Assembly (NCBI GenBank): GCA_918026815.1
Contig: CAKJVC010000065.1
Location: forward strand, 372,001-436,000
DNA length: 64,000 nucleotides
Source: Chalara sp. BL73
Lineage: Eukaryota > Ascomycota > Leotiomycetes > Helotiales
Reading direction: 5' to 3'
Shown: in pieces, positions 44,794-55,431 of the stretch
Layout of the letters: each line of letters starts with the position of its first letter
How positions within the stretch are numbered: the stretch's first letter is position 1
Notes under the pieces: generated by a model
Database searches by the model: none
What the model saw: only the letters and a program-made list of their open reading frames with translations
Told to the model about the DNA's origin: nothing
Position numbers and translations under genes: made by a program

Positions 44794-47666
44794 ATGCGTC
44801 TTCTGCTACGCAGCGAGACCGGCAAATTCACTCTCACCAAGGAATTTGCTGGCGACGATCAAATCCCTCCTTATGCCATACTTTCGCACACATGGGGACC
44901 GGATAACGAGGAGGTTGCCTTCGAGGATATGATAAATGGCACTGGCGAGGGCAAACCTGGCTATGAGAAGATCCGGTTCTGTGGAGAACAAGCTAGACAG
45001 AATGGTCTGCTATACTTTTGGATTGACACCTGCTGTATCAACAAGGAAAACAACGCTGAACTCTCGCGCTCTATCAACTCCATGTTTCGTTGGTACCGCA
45101 ACGCGACTCGATGCTACGTTTATTTGTCGGATGTCTCTATTTCTCCCGTCGATGCCAATAATGAGTTCAATCCGTGGCCATGGGAATCTGATTTCCGGAA
45201 AAGCAGATGGTTCACTCGAGGCTGGACACTCCAAGAGCTCTTTGCCCCGGCTTCGGTCGAATTCTTCTCCCGGGAACGCAAGCGATTTGGTGACAAGAGT
45301 TCTCTCAGGCAACTAATTTACGAGATAACGAATATTCCTCACTCTGCTCTTCGGGGTGATCCTTTATCTCAGTTCGGCGTCGACCAGCGATTGCAGTGGA
45401 TAGAACACCGTCAGACCTCTCTGAAAGAAGATAAAGCATACTCATTACTAGGCATTTTCGGCGTTTACATACTCCCTGTCTATGGCGAAGGGACGGCGAG
45501 TGCGCTCGCTCGGCTCCTGGACGAATTTTCCAAAATACAGAAATGTATCCAAGACTTACGCCTTACCGATCCCCGTGATGACAAGCAACGTATCGAGGAC
45601 ACCAAAGGTGGCTTACTAGAGGGCTCATACCAATGGATCCTAGAAAATTCCGACTTCCAACAATGGCGAAATAGCCAACAAAGCCGGCTGTTATGGATCA
45701 AAGGCGATCCTGGCAAAGGCAAGACGATGCTGCTTTGCGGTATTACTAACGAGCTGAAGAAGTCAAGGGCTGCAACGGATCTTCTGTCCTACTTCTTCTG
45801 CCAAGCCACTAACTCAGAAATCAATAACGCTACAGCTGTCCTACGAGGTCTAGTGTACTTGCTTGTCAATCAGCAGCCGTCACTCATCTCGCATATACGG
45901 GCAAAGTACGATCAGGCCGGCAAAGCACTTTTCGAGGATGCGAATGCCTGGGTTGCCTTGTCCGAGATCTTCACTAACATCCTACGAGACTCGAGCTTAT
46001 ATAGCACGTACTTGATCATCGATGCACTCGACGAATGCGTAGTAGACTTGCCGAAATTGTTAGACTTCATCGTCCGGGCTTCGTCTGTATCCCCTCGTAT
46101 CAAGTGGATCGTCTCTAGCCGCAACTGGCCAAGTATCGAGAAGGATCTCGACACTGCGACACAGAAGGTGAGGCTTTGTCTCGAGGTTAATGAAAAATCC
46201 GTCTCCGCTGCTATTACGGCATTCATCCAGTTCAAGGTAGATTGGCTAGCAAAGCGAAACAGGTACGGCAGCGATACGCGAGACGCTGTCCAGCAGTACT
46301 TGACGCTAAATGCAAACGGTACTTTTCTTTGGGTGGCTTTGGTCTGCCAAGAGATGTCTAATGTTTCGGGATGGAAAGCTCAGCGGAAGTTGACAGCCTT
46401 TCCGCGTGGACTCGATGCCCTCTATCGGCGGATGATAGACCAGATCAATGGTTCAGAAGATGCTGAGCTTTGTAAACGTATACTGGCTGTCGTTTCGGTT
46501 GTGTACCGGCCTATTACGCTAGACGAGTTGGTGGCTTTTGTAGACATGCTCAGCGAAGTCGCTAGCGAATACGAGGCTCTAACGGAGGTCATAGGGCTTT
46601 GTGGCTCTTTTCTGATACTTCGGGAACGCACTATCTCCTTCGTCCATCGGTCTGCGAAGGACTTTTTAATCGCAGAGGCATCTCAGGAAATCTTTGTTTC
46701 TGGGATAGAAGACGAACACTACACTATCTTCTCCCGATCACTACAGGTCATGAAAAAGGACACTAAAAAGAGACATCTACAGCTTATATGCATTAGGATA
46801 TCCTATTGAGCAGGTTATACAGCCGGATCCAGACCCGTTAGCAGCATCGCGCTACTCGTGTATCTATTGGGTCGATCATTTCTGTGACTGGAATCCCAAG
46901 TCGTGTGAAAGTTATAGGTTTGAACTGCAGAATGGAGGCACTATCGACGACTTCATGAGAAGGAAATACCTCTACTGGCTCGAGGCTCTCAGCCTGTCGG
47001 ATCACTCTACCTGTGGCAACACCACGTCTTTACGTGGATTGCTTAGGTTGAATGTGATTGATTGTTGAAGGTCGAATGGAGGAATGAGGATATGCCCCTT
47101 CCTGGGTCATGTGACGGTGTCACATGACCTGTCCCCCCATTCAATAGCTAATCTACGTACAAACACAGCCTTTGCAGAAGCATGTCGCATGGAGTTGTTT
47201 CAATAGCGAAACTTGAAGTTTTACTCCAGGTAGTCTTTAGATTAGTGATGCTATCTATCTATAGTACGTGCTGATATCACTTAGGGAAGAGCAGATACAT
47301 CCGCATTAATCGAGCTAGTTCGAGATGCACGCCAATTCATTATGTATCACAAGTGGGCAATAGAGAACAGTCCTCTTCAGGCATATGCGTCCGCACTCGT
47401 GTTCAGCTCAGCTCGTAGCCTGACAAGGGTTCTTTTCGAGGAAGAAGAGCCAAAGTGGATTGCAATAAAACCAGCTGTAGAAGATAAATGGAGCGCCTAC
47501 TGGCAGACGCTCGAGGGCCACGGCGGTTCGGTTAACACCGCAGCCTTCTCGCACGACTCGAAGCAGCTCGCGTCAGCATCAAGTGACGGGATAGTTAAGA
47601 TCTGGGACACGAGTAGCGGTACTCTCCAGCAGACGCTCGTGGGCCATGTCGGTTGGGTTAACACTA
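44794..47666 (+). pseudogene. HET-NACHT-WD40 receptor (HET-E/D/R architecture), multiply broken
   Basis: The first 671 codons are open: a HET domain ('PPYAILSHTW', 'YFWIDTCCINK', 'INSMFRWYRNA', 'RWFTRGWTLQEL', 'KAYSLLGIFGV'), a linker ('DLRLTDPRDDKQRIEDTKGGLL'), NACHT with P-loop 'GDPGKGKT' at residues ~303-312, 'LIIDALDEC' and 'WIVSSRN', and winged-helix-like segments ('LDALYRRMIDQI', 'FVHRSAKDFL'). Near 46764 an extra A shifts the frame; the expected continuation ('YALGYPIEQVIQPDPDPLA', 'YSCIYWVDHF') lies in the next frame. A solo LTR (47047-47279) splits the gene again; beyond it 'LIELVRDARQFIMYHKWAIE' leads into the WD40 region. One WD40 repeat and the start of a second are present before a Fot1-like insertion. 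Relatives mediate heterokaryon incompatibility. Confidence 0.85.
47047..47279 (+). repeat. 233-bp solo LTR inside the HET-NACHT-WD40 gene, target duplication CTTAG
   Basis: CTTAG occurs at 47042-47046 and 47280-47284. Between them lies GTTGAATGTGATTGATTG...GTGCTGATATCA. The CA end is intact. The 5' end reads GTTG instead of the expected TGTTG, suggesting loss of one T. Protein homology to the receptor stops at the left border and resumes just after the right border. Confidence 0.75.
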
Positions 47667-48660
47667 ACGTAAGTCGTGGCGTAACGCGGCACTTTTTATT
47701 ACACTACCATACAATCATATAAATTACTCAACATCAACTATAATACAGTCCTTAATTTCACTCTCTGATTCATCTCTAGCTTCTTCTTCAATATCCTTCT
47801 CACTTTCAGCTTCGTACAAACAGGCCTTGCCTTTGGATTTCGCTTTTTTTTTGCACGATTTTTTGTCTTTAATTCAGCCTCTACTACTGCTTTGTGCAAT
47901 TCTGGTGTAGAAATATAAAAATAACCTTTTAAAACAGTTTTTTTTCCTTTTGTACGAGTCGCACGCTTTTTTATAATTAATCGAAAGTTATTTGCATCGT
48001 GTTAGTAAACAATACTTTTTGCGCGAAGTTGTTTTGTTCCAAGTGCCAATTTTCGGATATATTGCCGAACAGGAGTTGTAGGAAGTAGGGGTTTACGGAT
48101 CCACATACGACCCACCAGGTCACGTGGTCCGCACAACCCCCATTTTGTAGAATCTAGAGTAGAACCTAATACAACAACAATCATTACCATATCCATCAAG
48201 AGCAAGAGCGTGGCCTACTAAGTAGAGCTGCGCCTTTTGCCCCGTGGAAGGTAAGCCCGTGATACCAACAGGAGTTGATAGAATCTTACGACGCTCAATT
48301 ATTAATAAAAAAAGCTCGTTTGCTTTCTGAAAGCTTTGCGCGTCTAAAAACGAGCTATTTACAAATACTTAATTAAAAGCATCGTACGTTAATCGTTGAA
48401 TTAAAGTTTCAGCTTCGAAAGTAATTTCTTTTTCGATTATACGAAGTGCTTTTTTTGGATTAAATAGAAATAGCCCTGCTTTACGCCATAAAAAATCAAT
48501 ATGTTAAGTATTAAATATTTCTGATCGAGCTTAAATATATGCTTTCATTTATTCATGTTTTTGTATTCGTACAAACTGAGCCTAGTTCAAATAAGAAAAC
48601 GCTGCAGTCAGTCGTTTTTTCAGTAAGCTAAATATCGGTCGACTGCATCTCACGGGTCGC
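47667..48660 (-). mobile_element. Fot1/pogo-type (Tc1-mariner) transposon remnant, carrying a solo LTR
   Basis: The left end, next to a TA target (47665-47666), begins ACGTAAGTCGTGGCGTAACG, as expected of a terminal repeat. On the minus strand the transposase C-terminus reads 'KGYFYISTPELHKAVVEAEL', 'KTKNRAKKK' and an acidic end with a stop near 47740. Upstream come 'TPVRQYIRKLALGTKQ', then (beyond the LTR) 'SFLDAQSFQKANELFLLI', 'KAGLFLFNPKKALRI' and 'FSLLKKRLTA'. This is the 'FNP..V(L)' region of Fot1 transposases. Several stops and a missing right terminal repeat show it is dead. It truncates the WD40 array. Confidence 0.75.
48077..48270 (-). repeat. 194-bp solo LTR nested in the Fot1-like element, target duplication GGAGT
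   Basis: TGTAGGAAGTAGGGG...GATACCAACA, with TG..CA ends, is flanked by GGAGT at 48072-48076 and 48271-48275. Transposase homology is interrupted exactly at these borders (both sides encode part of 'STPV'). It shares the 'AGCAAGAGCGT..CGCCTTTTGC' block with the elements at 8.7 and 9.6 kb. Confidence 0.85.
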
Positions 48661-48734
48661 CGGGCAGACTAGTGATTTCACTTAGTATGCTCGTTGGCGT
48701 CAGGTGTAAGATGTGTGTCGATTGTTCTGTTCTA

Positions 48735-48822
48735 AGCTATGTGTCGCGAAGAGGTTGTAGGTCCCGAAAGGGACCTACAACTCTTCACGTGACTAGTTAC
48801 ATGCGTTCCAACAGTACCACAG
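48735..48822 (-). repeat. LTR 5' fragment (same family as 63.5-63.8 kb)
   Basis: On the minus strand it starts TGTTGGAACGCATG and contains the palindrome GTAGGTCCCTTTCGGGACCTAC. The plus text from 'ttctaagctatgtgtcgcgaagaggttgtaggt' to 'gcgttccaaca' recurs at 63522-63841. It supplies the first ~50 codons of the ORF that begins at 48672, so that start is not genuine. Confidence 0.7.
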
Positions 48823-48893
48823 CTTTCTTTATTATTATTATTCTTGCTGTGTACCCAGCTAATATAAGCTCTGTTGACAGTAAACCGGCTTCA

Positions 48894-49457
48894 CAAAAAT
48901 GGCAGCACATATATAGCTGCCACAAGAAGCACCTTACGACAAGGTATGGTTTTGCTGAACTATGCTTCTTTTGCAGCGAATGGGTTGTAGGAAGCCAGGC
49001 CGGGGAGAACTATTGCCAAGCCCACTTGGACGACTGCAAACCTCTTCCGGCGCAGTGCAACCCGTTCACTTATGGTGGGGCACTGGCCTCAGCTAGCACA
49101 TGTCCCTTCTGTCGAGGAAATACGGCGCTGCCTGCAACTGAACGAATGCAACAATTCCCCGATCTTGCCCCATGGAAAGAGCATCTACCCCTCCATCTTG
49201 TGATCCTCGAAAAACAAAGCCCAGACGACTCCAAATCACTCAAATGCCCACTTATTTCCTTGCCGCAGTGCGAAGACGCTTTCAAGTCCGCCCAAGAGGT
49301 TAAATTCCGCCTTCAGAACGTTCATTGCGTCGAGTTTGTTAAGGCATCGAAAAAATCTAAGCTGGCAGATGACTTGGGAGCTGTGGGAAAGTATAATAAA
49401 AGATCCCCCATCAAATATGCACTACATCATCGGGGAACCTCTCTTTCCAGACATTGA
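48894..49457 (+). pseudogene. Zinc-finger (C2H2-like) protein remnant of the type linked to DUF3435/FluG proteins
   Basis: The frame carries 'KWQHIYSCHKKHL', 'LCFFCSEWVVG', 'YCQAHLDDCKPLPAQCNP', 'TYGGALASASTCPFCRGN', 'RMQQFPDLAPWKEHLPLHL', 'CPLISLPQCEDAF' and 'EVKFRLQNVHCVE'. This is a chain of Cys/His pairs with the spacing found in fungal proteins that accompany DUF3435 recombinase genes. Its apparent 5' end lies in LTR sequence, so the native start is missing. It ends shortly after a charged segment. The downstream frames (to about 49563) may hold a frameshifted tail. The function is presumably DNA or protein binding. Confidence 0.5.
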
Positions 49458-49663
49458 ACTAAGCCCAGGAAAACGACTGGAGGGGATTGGCGGTGGGGAG
49501 ATTCGCGGAGTCGGGACCAAATACACTTACCTTAGTCCTGGAATATTATTGTCTGTCTGCTAGAGAAGATGCCGATCTCGGCTCAATGAACTTCCTATGA
49601 GCCAGCGCGATCAAACTATGGCTTTTAGTCAAACCGGCTTGCAACGAAGAACTAAAGCGCCGC

Positions 49664-50935
49664 ATGCATCGAGAATTTCCAGAAATGGGGCATTGCTCCC
49701 AAGCTCTTCGCCAGCTTAGCCGCATTATCCCCCCAAGCAAACTAGATGAGCGGGGGATTGAGTATTCTCTTGACTATACCGCACCTGGAGAACTTATGGA
49801 ACCGCAACGGGGAACCCGTCACCAGGTCATGAACTTGGGACCCAACTACACTCTTGCAATCAATATCCTATATGGTCCTTCACCAGATATCCCTCAAGAT
49901 TACCGATTTTGTGAGGCAAGATGCGGTCCGCATGCTTTAACAAAAGCCCACTTCCGACTTCCTGAGGAAAGGCCACTGGTCGAGGTTCAAGGAAACAGAA
50001 GGGCACGTTTACAGCCAGAGAAACTCGCGGTCGTTCAGTCGAAAATTGCTGGGATGAAAAGGAAGGCTTTACCGACCGAAGGCCGATCGAGGAAGGCCCA
50101 AGTTACACCTCAAATGGGCAGCCTCATTGAGATAGTTTGTGGGGAAAAGGCCTTTCATCAACTGTGTGCTCTGATCTACAGCTGGAGAGATCGATCGAAA
50201 CCGTTCTTCGAGAATAACGAGGGCAGGGCTCCGGCTGTGCAACTTATACAAGTTATTGGTGCCTTAGAGAAAAGGTCACGCCTCACGGAGTTCTTAGGCC
50301 GCTTCGCGAAGGTTAAGCTAGCGGAAATCATTGACGAAGGAAAGGAGGGCCGGACGCGTGCAGATCCAGGGGCAATTGCAAACCTCATAAATGGCCTTGG
50401 GTGGCAGAACTCCAAGACGAACCAGACAAAGTTACATCATTACCTTAACGAAGGCCGGCGATGGAAGAGAGTATGTGACAGTTTCGACGGCCTCTTGTGC
50501 CTCATTCCTCCGAACCGAAGGGATGGGGAAAGTCTCCAGATATCCGGCCGTATGTGTCAGGAGCTATCTGACGAAGATATTGGGCTGCTTCACTCTCTTC
50601 TGAAATCCAATGAGGTCGTACCGCTCATGTGTCGCATGGGGAAAACCTTCCAAGCATCGATTTGGTCCAACGTGGAAGCCTCTGAGTTCAAATGGGAGAA
50701 CGAGGATCCTCAAACTATCGCCCCGTTATCTGTAGAAGACTTGGCTGCCTTTATGGAGGAGTTTCCAATGATAGAGGTGGCTGAATTCAAGGTAGGAAAA
50801 TGCGACTGGCCTAAACCAGACTGTTGGCCTTGGGACTGGCCACAGAGCCCTGCCTTCCTGTGTCTCAACGCCCCTTTGCTGGTAACACAAGTCTCAGCAA
50901 CAAGATCGGACGAACGGTCGTTCGGCCGCACATGA
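49664..50935 (+). CDS. Hypothetical protein, 423 aa or longer
   Basis: This is a long, well-composed frame from ATG 49664 to TGA 50933-50935. In-frame sequence before the ATG ('KPACNEELKRR') is coding-like and may belong to an upstream exon, as a CAG acceptor-like site lies at about 49602. The product is soluble and charged. It has an RNA/DNA-binding-like basic stretch ('KIAGMKRKALPTEGRSRKA'), a long helical region, and a C-terminal 'FKWENEDPQTIAPLSVEDLAAFMEEFP' block. No catalytic motif, signal peptide or membrane helix is seen. I do not recognise the family. The gene sits beside the zinc-finger remnant and could belong to the same former mobile unit. Confidence 0.55.
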   Translation: MHREFPEMGHCSQALRQLSRIIPPSKLDERGIEYSLDYTAPGELMEPQRGTRHQVMNLGPNYTLAINILYGPSPDIPQDYRFCEARCGPHALTKAHFRLPEERPLVEVQGNRRARLQPEKLAVVQSKIAGMKRKALPTEGRSRKAQVTPQMGSLIEIVCGEKAFHQLCALIYSWRDRSKPFFENNEGRAPAVQLIQVIGALEKRSRLTEFLGRFAKVKLAEIIDEGKEGRTRADPGAIANLINGLGWQNSKTNQTKLHHYLNEGRRWKRVCDSFDGLLCLIPPNRRDGESLQISGRMCQELSDEDIGLLHSLLKSNEVVPLMCRMGKTFQASIWSNVEASEFKWENEDPQTIAPLSVEDLAAFMEEFPMIEVAEFKVGKCDWPKPDCWPWDWPQSPAFLCLNAPLLVTQVSATRSDERSFGRT

Positions 50936-51324
50936 TCTGAACTAGTAAAGCCACAAACACGGCAAGGAATGTCATAATCGTACCAAAAGATACAGGTGTT
51001 CGCATTGGTGCTATAATGCCTCTACTTCCACCACCATGGCTTCGCTTCGTTTCAAGTAAGAAGCATAAGGAGATATCCAGCTCCCGGAAACAGGCCTCTT
51101 GCCCTAGCTTGTTGTCTGTGGCGATCAATCTAAAGGTAAGAGCTCTGTCTTAAAGCGTTTGATCAACGTCCTTTCCCTCGGAAAGATGGAATTTGTACTA
51201 AGTTCGCGGTAGAAATCGTTCTTCATAGCGATGGTTCACTGCCTTGGATACTGGTCCATAAATCTTGTAAAGAGCCGGTAGCGTGCACTGCATCTGAAGT
51301 CTGGCGGCTTAGGCACTCATGTAT
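50936..51324. other. Convergent intergenic region
   Basis: This is the 3' region between the plus gene ending 50935 and the minus ORF ending 51325. Nothing recognisable. Confidence 0.4.
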
Positions 51325-52089
51325 TCAGACAGGAACAGTACCTAGCCGGAAACCTCCGTAGATATTGCTGTCATGGTCCATATATTCCACCATACATGTC
51401 CTTCCCTGAAGAGCAGCTCGGTCCCTCGCTTGAAGCTCACTAGCCTGTTTTAAGTAACCGCTTTCTGTGGTGAGGGCAATGCCGTTATCAAAGCGGTAGC
51501 TTTCAGGCCACACATAGACAATCCGAATACCCCTGAAAAACTCCATTGCCTCCAAAGCCTTATCCAAATCTGCCCAGAGGCCTGTTTCCTCAACAATGAC
51601 ACTTTCGATGCTGTTGAGTTGATCGCCGTAGAAACGTCTTAACTCCTCAGAACTTTCCGGCTCAATTTCGTGACTTAGCCAAAGGACGTCCAGCGCTGGG
51701 TAGGAATAGAATATCGAATTTTCTACTCCAGGGTGCTGTAAAGGAACGTATCGATGAAGAGTGCGTTTGCTCGGTCCAGCCCGCACATATGGCAGGGCTC
51801 GTATCACTTTCTATTGAGGGAACGTCATCCTCAAATAGATGGGAAGTGTCTTGCCGCAGGAACGTCGACATTCCGCATAATCGCCGCAGGTAATACAGTT
51901 CAAAGAACACATCGCTCTCTGACCATCCCGTTCGGAACCGTTATTCACGTCGTCCTCTTCCAGAGTGCAACTACTTCGATCACCTGCACCACTGCCCAGG
52001 AAGGAGGACTCCAGTTGATGGCAAGGAATCGGATAACCTGAGGTTCCCGAGCCATCTTCATCGTAGGATTGGAAGCGCTTCCTTGACAT
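51325..52089 (-). pseudogene. 2EXR-like fungal protein with in-frame TAG
   Basis: One frame runs from ATG 52089 to a stop at 51325-51327, with a single TAG at 51813-51811 (after 'RMTFPQ'). The first part is acidic and disordered ('YDEDGSGTSG'). After a 'LPIYLRM' segment the second part, 'YPALDVLWLSHEIEPESS', 'FYGDQLNSIESVIVEE' and 'RGIRIVYVWPE', resembles the C-terminal half of fungal 2EXR-domain proteins, where 'D.l.l' strands and a following helix recur. A CAG-to-TAG change would be RIP-like. Function unknown. The family identity is tentative. Confidence 0.4.
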
Positions 52090-52383
52090 GACATTGGAGC
52101 GCAGTTCGCCGAGAAAATACCTTCAGAATGCAGGATTATCAATTGATGGTGGATGTACAATATATAAATACTAACCAGGAGATCTCAAATACTGTAAGTT
52201 AAGCATGTGATTAACGCCATTCTAACTATAATCTTCTAATTTCCACCTAAGAAACGCCATGTTACACACTGTGAACCTTCAGCGACCATGCGATGTGGAC
52301 AGAAATCGAGTGTATTGCGTGGTTTGATTGTGGTGACCATGGGCCGCAAGACCGAAATACTTTTGCCCTTCCTCCCTGGCACC

Positions 52384-53342
52384 TTAAACTGTGCCGGACG
52401 GCGAGTTCCTCTGCATTAGAGCAATCCCTTTATCGTCCCTTGTAATGATCGTGTGCGGGTGGAAGATGTTGAAAACGATGGAGACGAGAAGCATAAGAAG
52501 AGTGTCCAGAATGTAGAAGTAGACCTCGTTCGACTGCAGCTCTCCCTCCCTGCCCTGGATGTACTCGACGACGCGAAAGATGGACCTGACCATAACGAAA
52601 AGGCTGACTCCGTATAGAACAAGGAGATATTGGCGCCATGGCACTTGGACGATTTCGCTGCGGGTTGTGGGGCGGAAGTAGATGCGGCGGTGGAAAAGGG
52701 CGGCGACGGCAATGAATAGCCCGAAGAAGACGAGTTGAACGAATAGTCCGGCGACGAGAACGGCTTTCCCCATATCTTCTTTGGATTTTGTGTCACTGGT
52801 GGAAAGGATAGAACCTCCTGTTGACATTAATCTCTGCTTCAGCGACGTTTGTGGCATTGCTTTGGGAAACAAGTACGTACCGATGCCTTGCATTACAAAA
52901 GAGACCACGTCTCCGAGGACAAAGAATTTAGTGAGCCATTTGCGCTTGACCAGCGAGTACTGCTCGGCGTCGAGGAGCATAATGAGCCGCCCGAGGATCA
53001 TGTAGATGGACGCCGCGTACAGAGCCGGGGCAAGGAGAATGAGGACGGTCTGAGTAATATAGGGACCCTCCGTATAGCCAGGGCCTTCCTGAACCGACAA
53101 GGCTCGGGCCATGTAGCCGGTGGATTCAACTAGTGGTATATTGTATCAGTTGGGTGTCATCGTCTTAGTCAGGTGAAGTACTTACAGATACCTCCTACCA
53201 CGAATGGGATGAAGTACCAAGTCTTGCGGCGGATGAGCTGCCAGGTATGCCATATTGTTGAGAGACCGAACGCAACGGAAAAGATGATGGTTGCTGAGAG
53301 GGCCGGGTTGTAGTGATAGTAAGACGTTTTCTGTTGGGCCAT
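52384..53342 (-). CDS. RTA1-family seven-helix membrane protein
   Basis: Exons 53342-53186, 53129-52881 and 52817-52384 join in frame to 279 aa; introns are 56 nt (GTAAGT) and 63 nt (GTACGT..ACAG). The second intron is a multiple of three, so an unspliced frame also stays open, but splicing restores the 'MQGIGG..S' family segment. Seven hydrophobic helices are seen. Family marks include 'YHYNPALSATIIFSVAFG' at the N-terminus, 'ESTGYMAR', 'LLAPALYAASIYMILGR', 'KFFVLGDVVSFVMQ', 'FRVVEYIQG..G' and 'FNIFHP'. RTA1 proteins (related to S. cerevisiae RTA1 and RSB1) are plasma-membrane proteins linked to lipid translocation or toxin tolerance. The gene is intact. Confidence 0.9.
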
Positions 53343-54137
53343 AGTTTTGGATGGGCGGCGATACTGCGTGTTGGCTTGTAAAAGGAAAAGTTGATAATTG
53401 AGAAAAAGATTAAGGGACGGAAGGTGATAAGAAGCTTTGATTGTCGAGGATGCTTTGGGCAAATGTTCTAGACTGGTGGTTGACTCGGGATTAAGTTGAG
53501 CTTGTTAGTGGACGTGGTATTGTTATACTCCAGTTTCGGCTGGGAACGGGCTTTAAGTACAACTACGGGAGCGTTGTGAACACACAATTAGAATGGATTT
53601 ACAACTCACATCCCAAAGGACTCGCGTTGTAGAGGCGCAGCTAATATCATAGTGCATTAAAAACAACATTAATGCGTCAGCTATCTATGGGTGAAGGTCG
53701 AGAAGCCATAAGCTCGCGACAGTTCTAGCACTAGGCTATGAGTTATTTAGTGGGGATTTCGCGTTCGCGTTCGCGTTCGCATCTGACAGCCATTGGTCAA
53801 CTGGTGTAGGGTTTAGAAGCTTGGGCTTACGTCGCCCAGTCCTCCCGCAACGGCGTTGCTTTTGGTACTTGAACCTGTATAGTCCTCGAAAAACAAACTT
53901 GTTACTGCCTATCCGGCGCTGAATATTGTCCTGAGACCCTTGCGGACCCCTTCTACCACCTGTTCGCAGAAAGGTAGTCACACTACTCACATGCTTGGGT
54001 CGCAATCTCACTCTTGGAATCAAATCCCGCAGCGAAACGAGGCGCATTCATCTTATAAGGCAAATCTCGCATACTTGTCCGATTGGCTCACACTTTTACC
54101 CTTGACGGCGCTGTAGGTGACGAGATTACTATTCATA
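53343..54137. other. Divergent intergenic region between RTA1 and Zn2Cys6 genes
   Basis: This interval holds the promoters of both genes. A short GCGTTC-type hexamer repeat (gcgttcgcgttcgcgttcgc) lies at about 53760-53780. ORF 53736-54047 (minus) is not supported. Confidence 0.45.
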
Positions 54138-55431
54138 ATGGGGAGGATAGGGTATAGAAAGTCCAGAAACGGATGTGTTCTTTGCAAGAAGCGGCGGGTC
54201 AAGGTTAATCGACTCTTTTCAACACATCTCGTTACTTTACGGACGCGGAATCGTGTGCTGACATCACTCTACTTAGTGTGACGAGAAACGGCCATGTAGT
54301 GCATGCGAGAAGAATGGGGTTCAATGCAGCCTCACAAGCTCCGGCACTTCTGATACCAGCGCCGGGGTAAGTACATGTTACACCCCATACAGTCAAACGT
54401 GTCGTCTAACATCATCACGGACTTCACCACGGAATTCCAATACCGGCTTCCCATCCAGCCTGGACCCCGAGGCTTCCAATTTGGGGATAATGGATCTCGA
54501 ACTCATGCACCACTGGACCACGGGCACGGCATCCACCATCCCCGTGTCTTCTGCTGTCCACCACGTCCACTTCAAAGAGTACTTCAAAGAGGATGTTCCA
54601 CGCATGGCGCTCCGCTTCCCGTGGCTTCTGCACCAGATGCTGGCTATGTCGGCGTTCCATATAGCCTACCTCCATCCCGACACCAGCAGCGAGTATACCG
54701 CGCGGGCGACCCAGCATCAGACCGTGGCCATCAGTGGCATGCGGGAGGCATTGTCGGGCGGGGTGACGCGGGATAATAGCATTCCCCTCTACATGACATC
54801 AGCCCTCCTGATGGCGAGTAAGTTTGCATCGCACCTCAACAGCAATTGGCCCTTGAGGCCCTCGTGTCCGCTGAACGGCCTACTCGACATCGTCTGCCTC
54901 GTCAGAGGCATGTCTGTGGTCCGGACGCTCGCGACTCAGCGTCTCTCCACCCATCCTTTGCAACACCTCTTCATTGTTGACCCTTTCGTTGACGAGGAGA
55001 CTTCACCTGCCCGTGTAACCCAACACAGGCTCCTGGCCTTGAGAGCACAGTTGCAGGCGAGTACACAAATTGAGGGAGACAACAGAGCCATTGTGGAAGC
55101 TGGCATCGAGTCGCTGCTCCGATCCATGTCGGCGGCTAACGGGCCGCGAATAGTGCCGACGACGGAGCTGCGAGTCGTCTTCAACTGGCTCTTGGTGATA
55201 ACCAGCGAATTCGTGGGGCTGCTCCATGAGCGCAACCCGGCTACGCTGGTGGTGGTTTCGTACTACTGCGTCATTCTTCGGGCGGCGGAGTCGAGCTGCT
55301 GGTTTCTCAGCGGGTGGGCCACGAGGCTGGCTGACTCGATCTCAGCTTCGCTAACCGGCTCGCCGTGGGCCGAGCTGGTTCAGTGGTCGTTGGCAGAAAT
55401 CAGAAGGCACGACAGTGAGCACGTTGAATAA
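54138..55431 (+). CDS. Zn2Cys6 transcription factor
   Basis: Exon 1 (54138-54203) and exon 2 (54277-55431) join across a 73-nt intron (GTTAAT, GCTGAC branch, CTTAG) to 406 aa in frame. Residues ~8-38 form a binuclear zinc cluster: 'RKSRNGCVLCKKRRVKC', then 'DEKRPCSACEKNGVQC', with all six Cys. A Ser/Thr-rich linker is followed by a helical 'fungal-specific' regulatory region: 'MDLELMHHWTTGTA', 'FPWLLHQMLAMSAFHIAYL' and 'LLDIVCLVRGMSVV'. The start was chosen because the zinc cluster should begin near the N-terminus. This would be a nuclear DNA-binding regulator; the targets may be the nearby RTA1, oxidase and cyclase genes (inference from position). Confidence 0.9.

Noticed and set aside
48672..48893. 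N-terminus of the zinc-finger ORF starting at 48672
   Set aside because: Most of these codons lie in an LTR fragment (48735-48822) repeated at 63.5-63.8 kb, so the start is not native.
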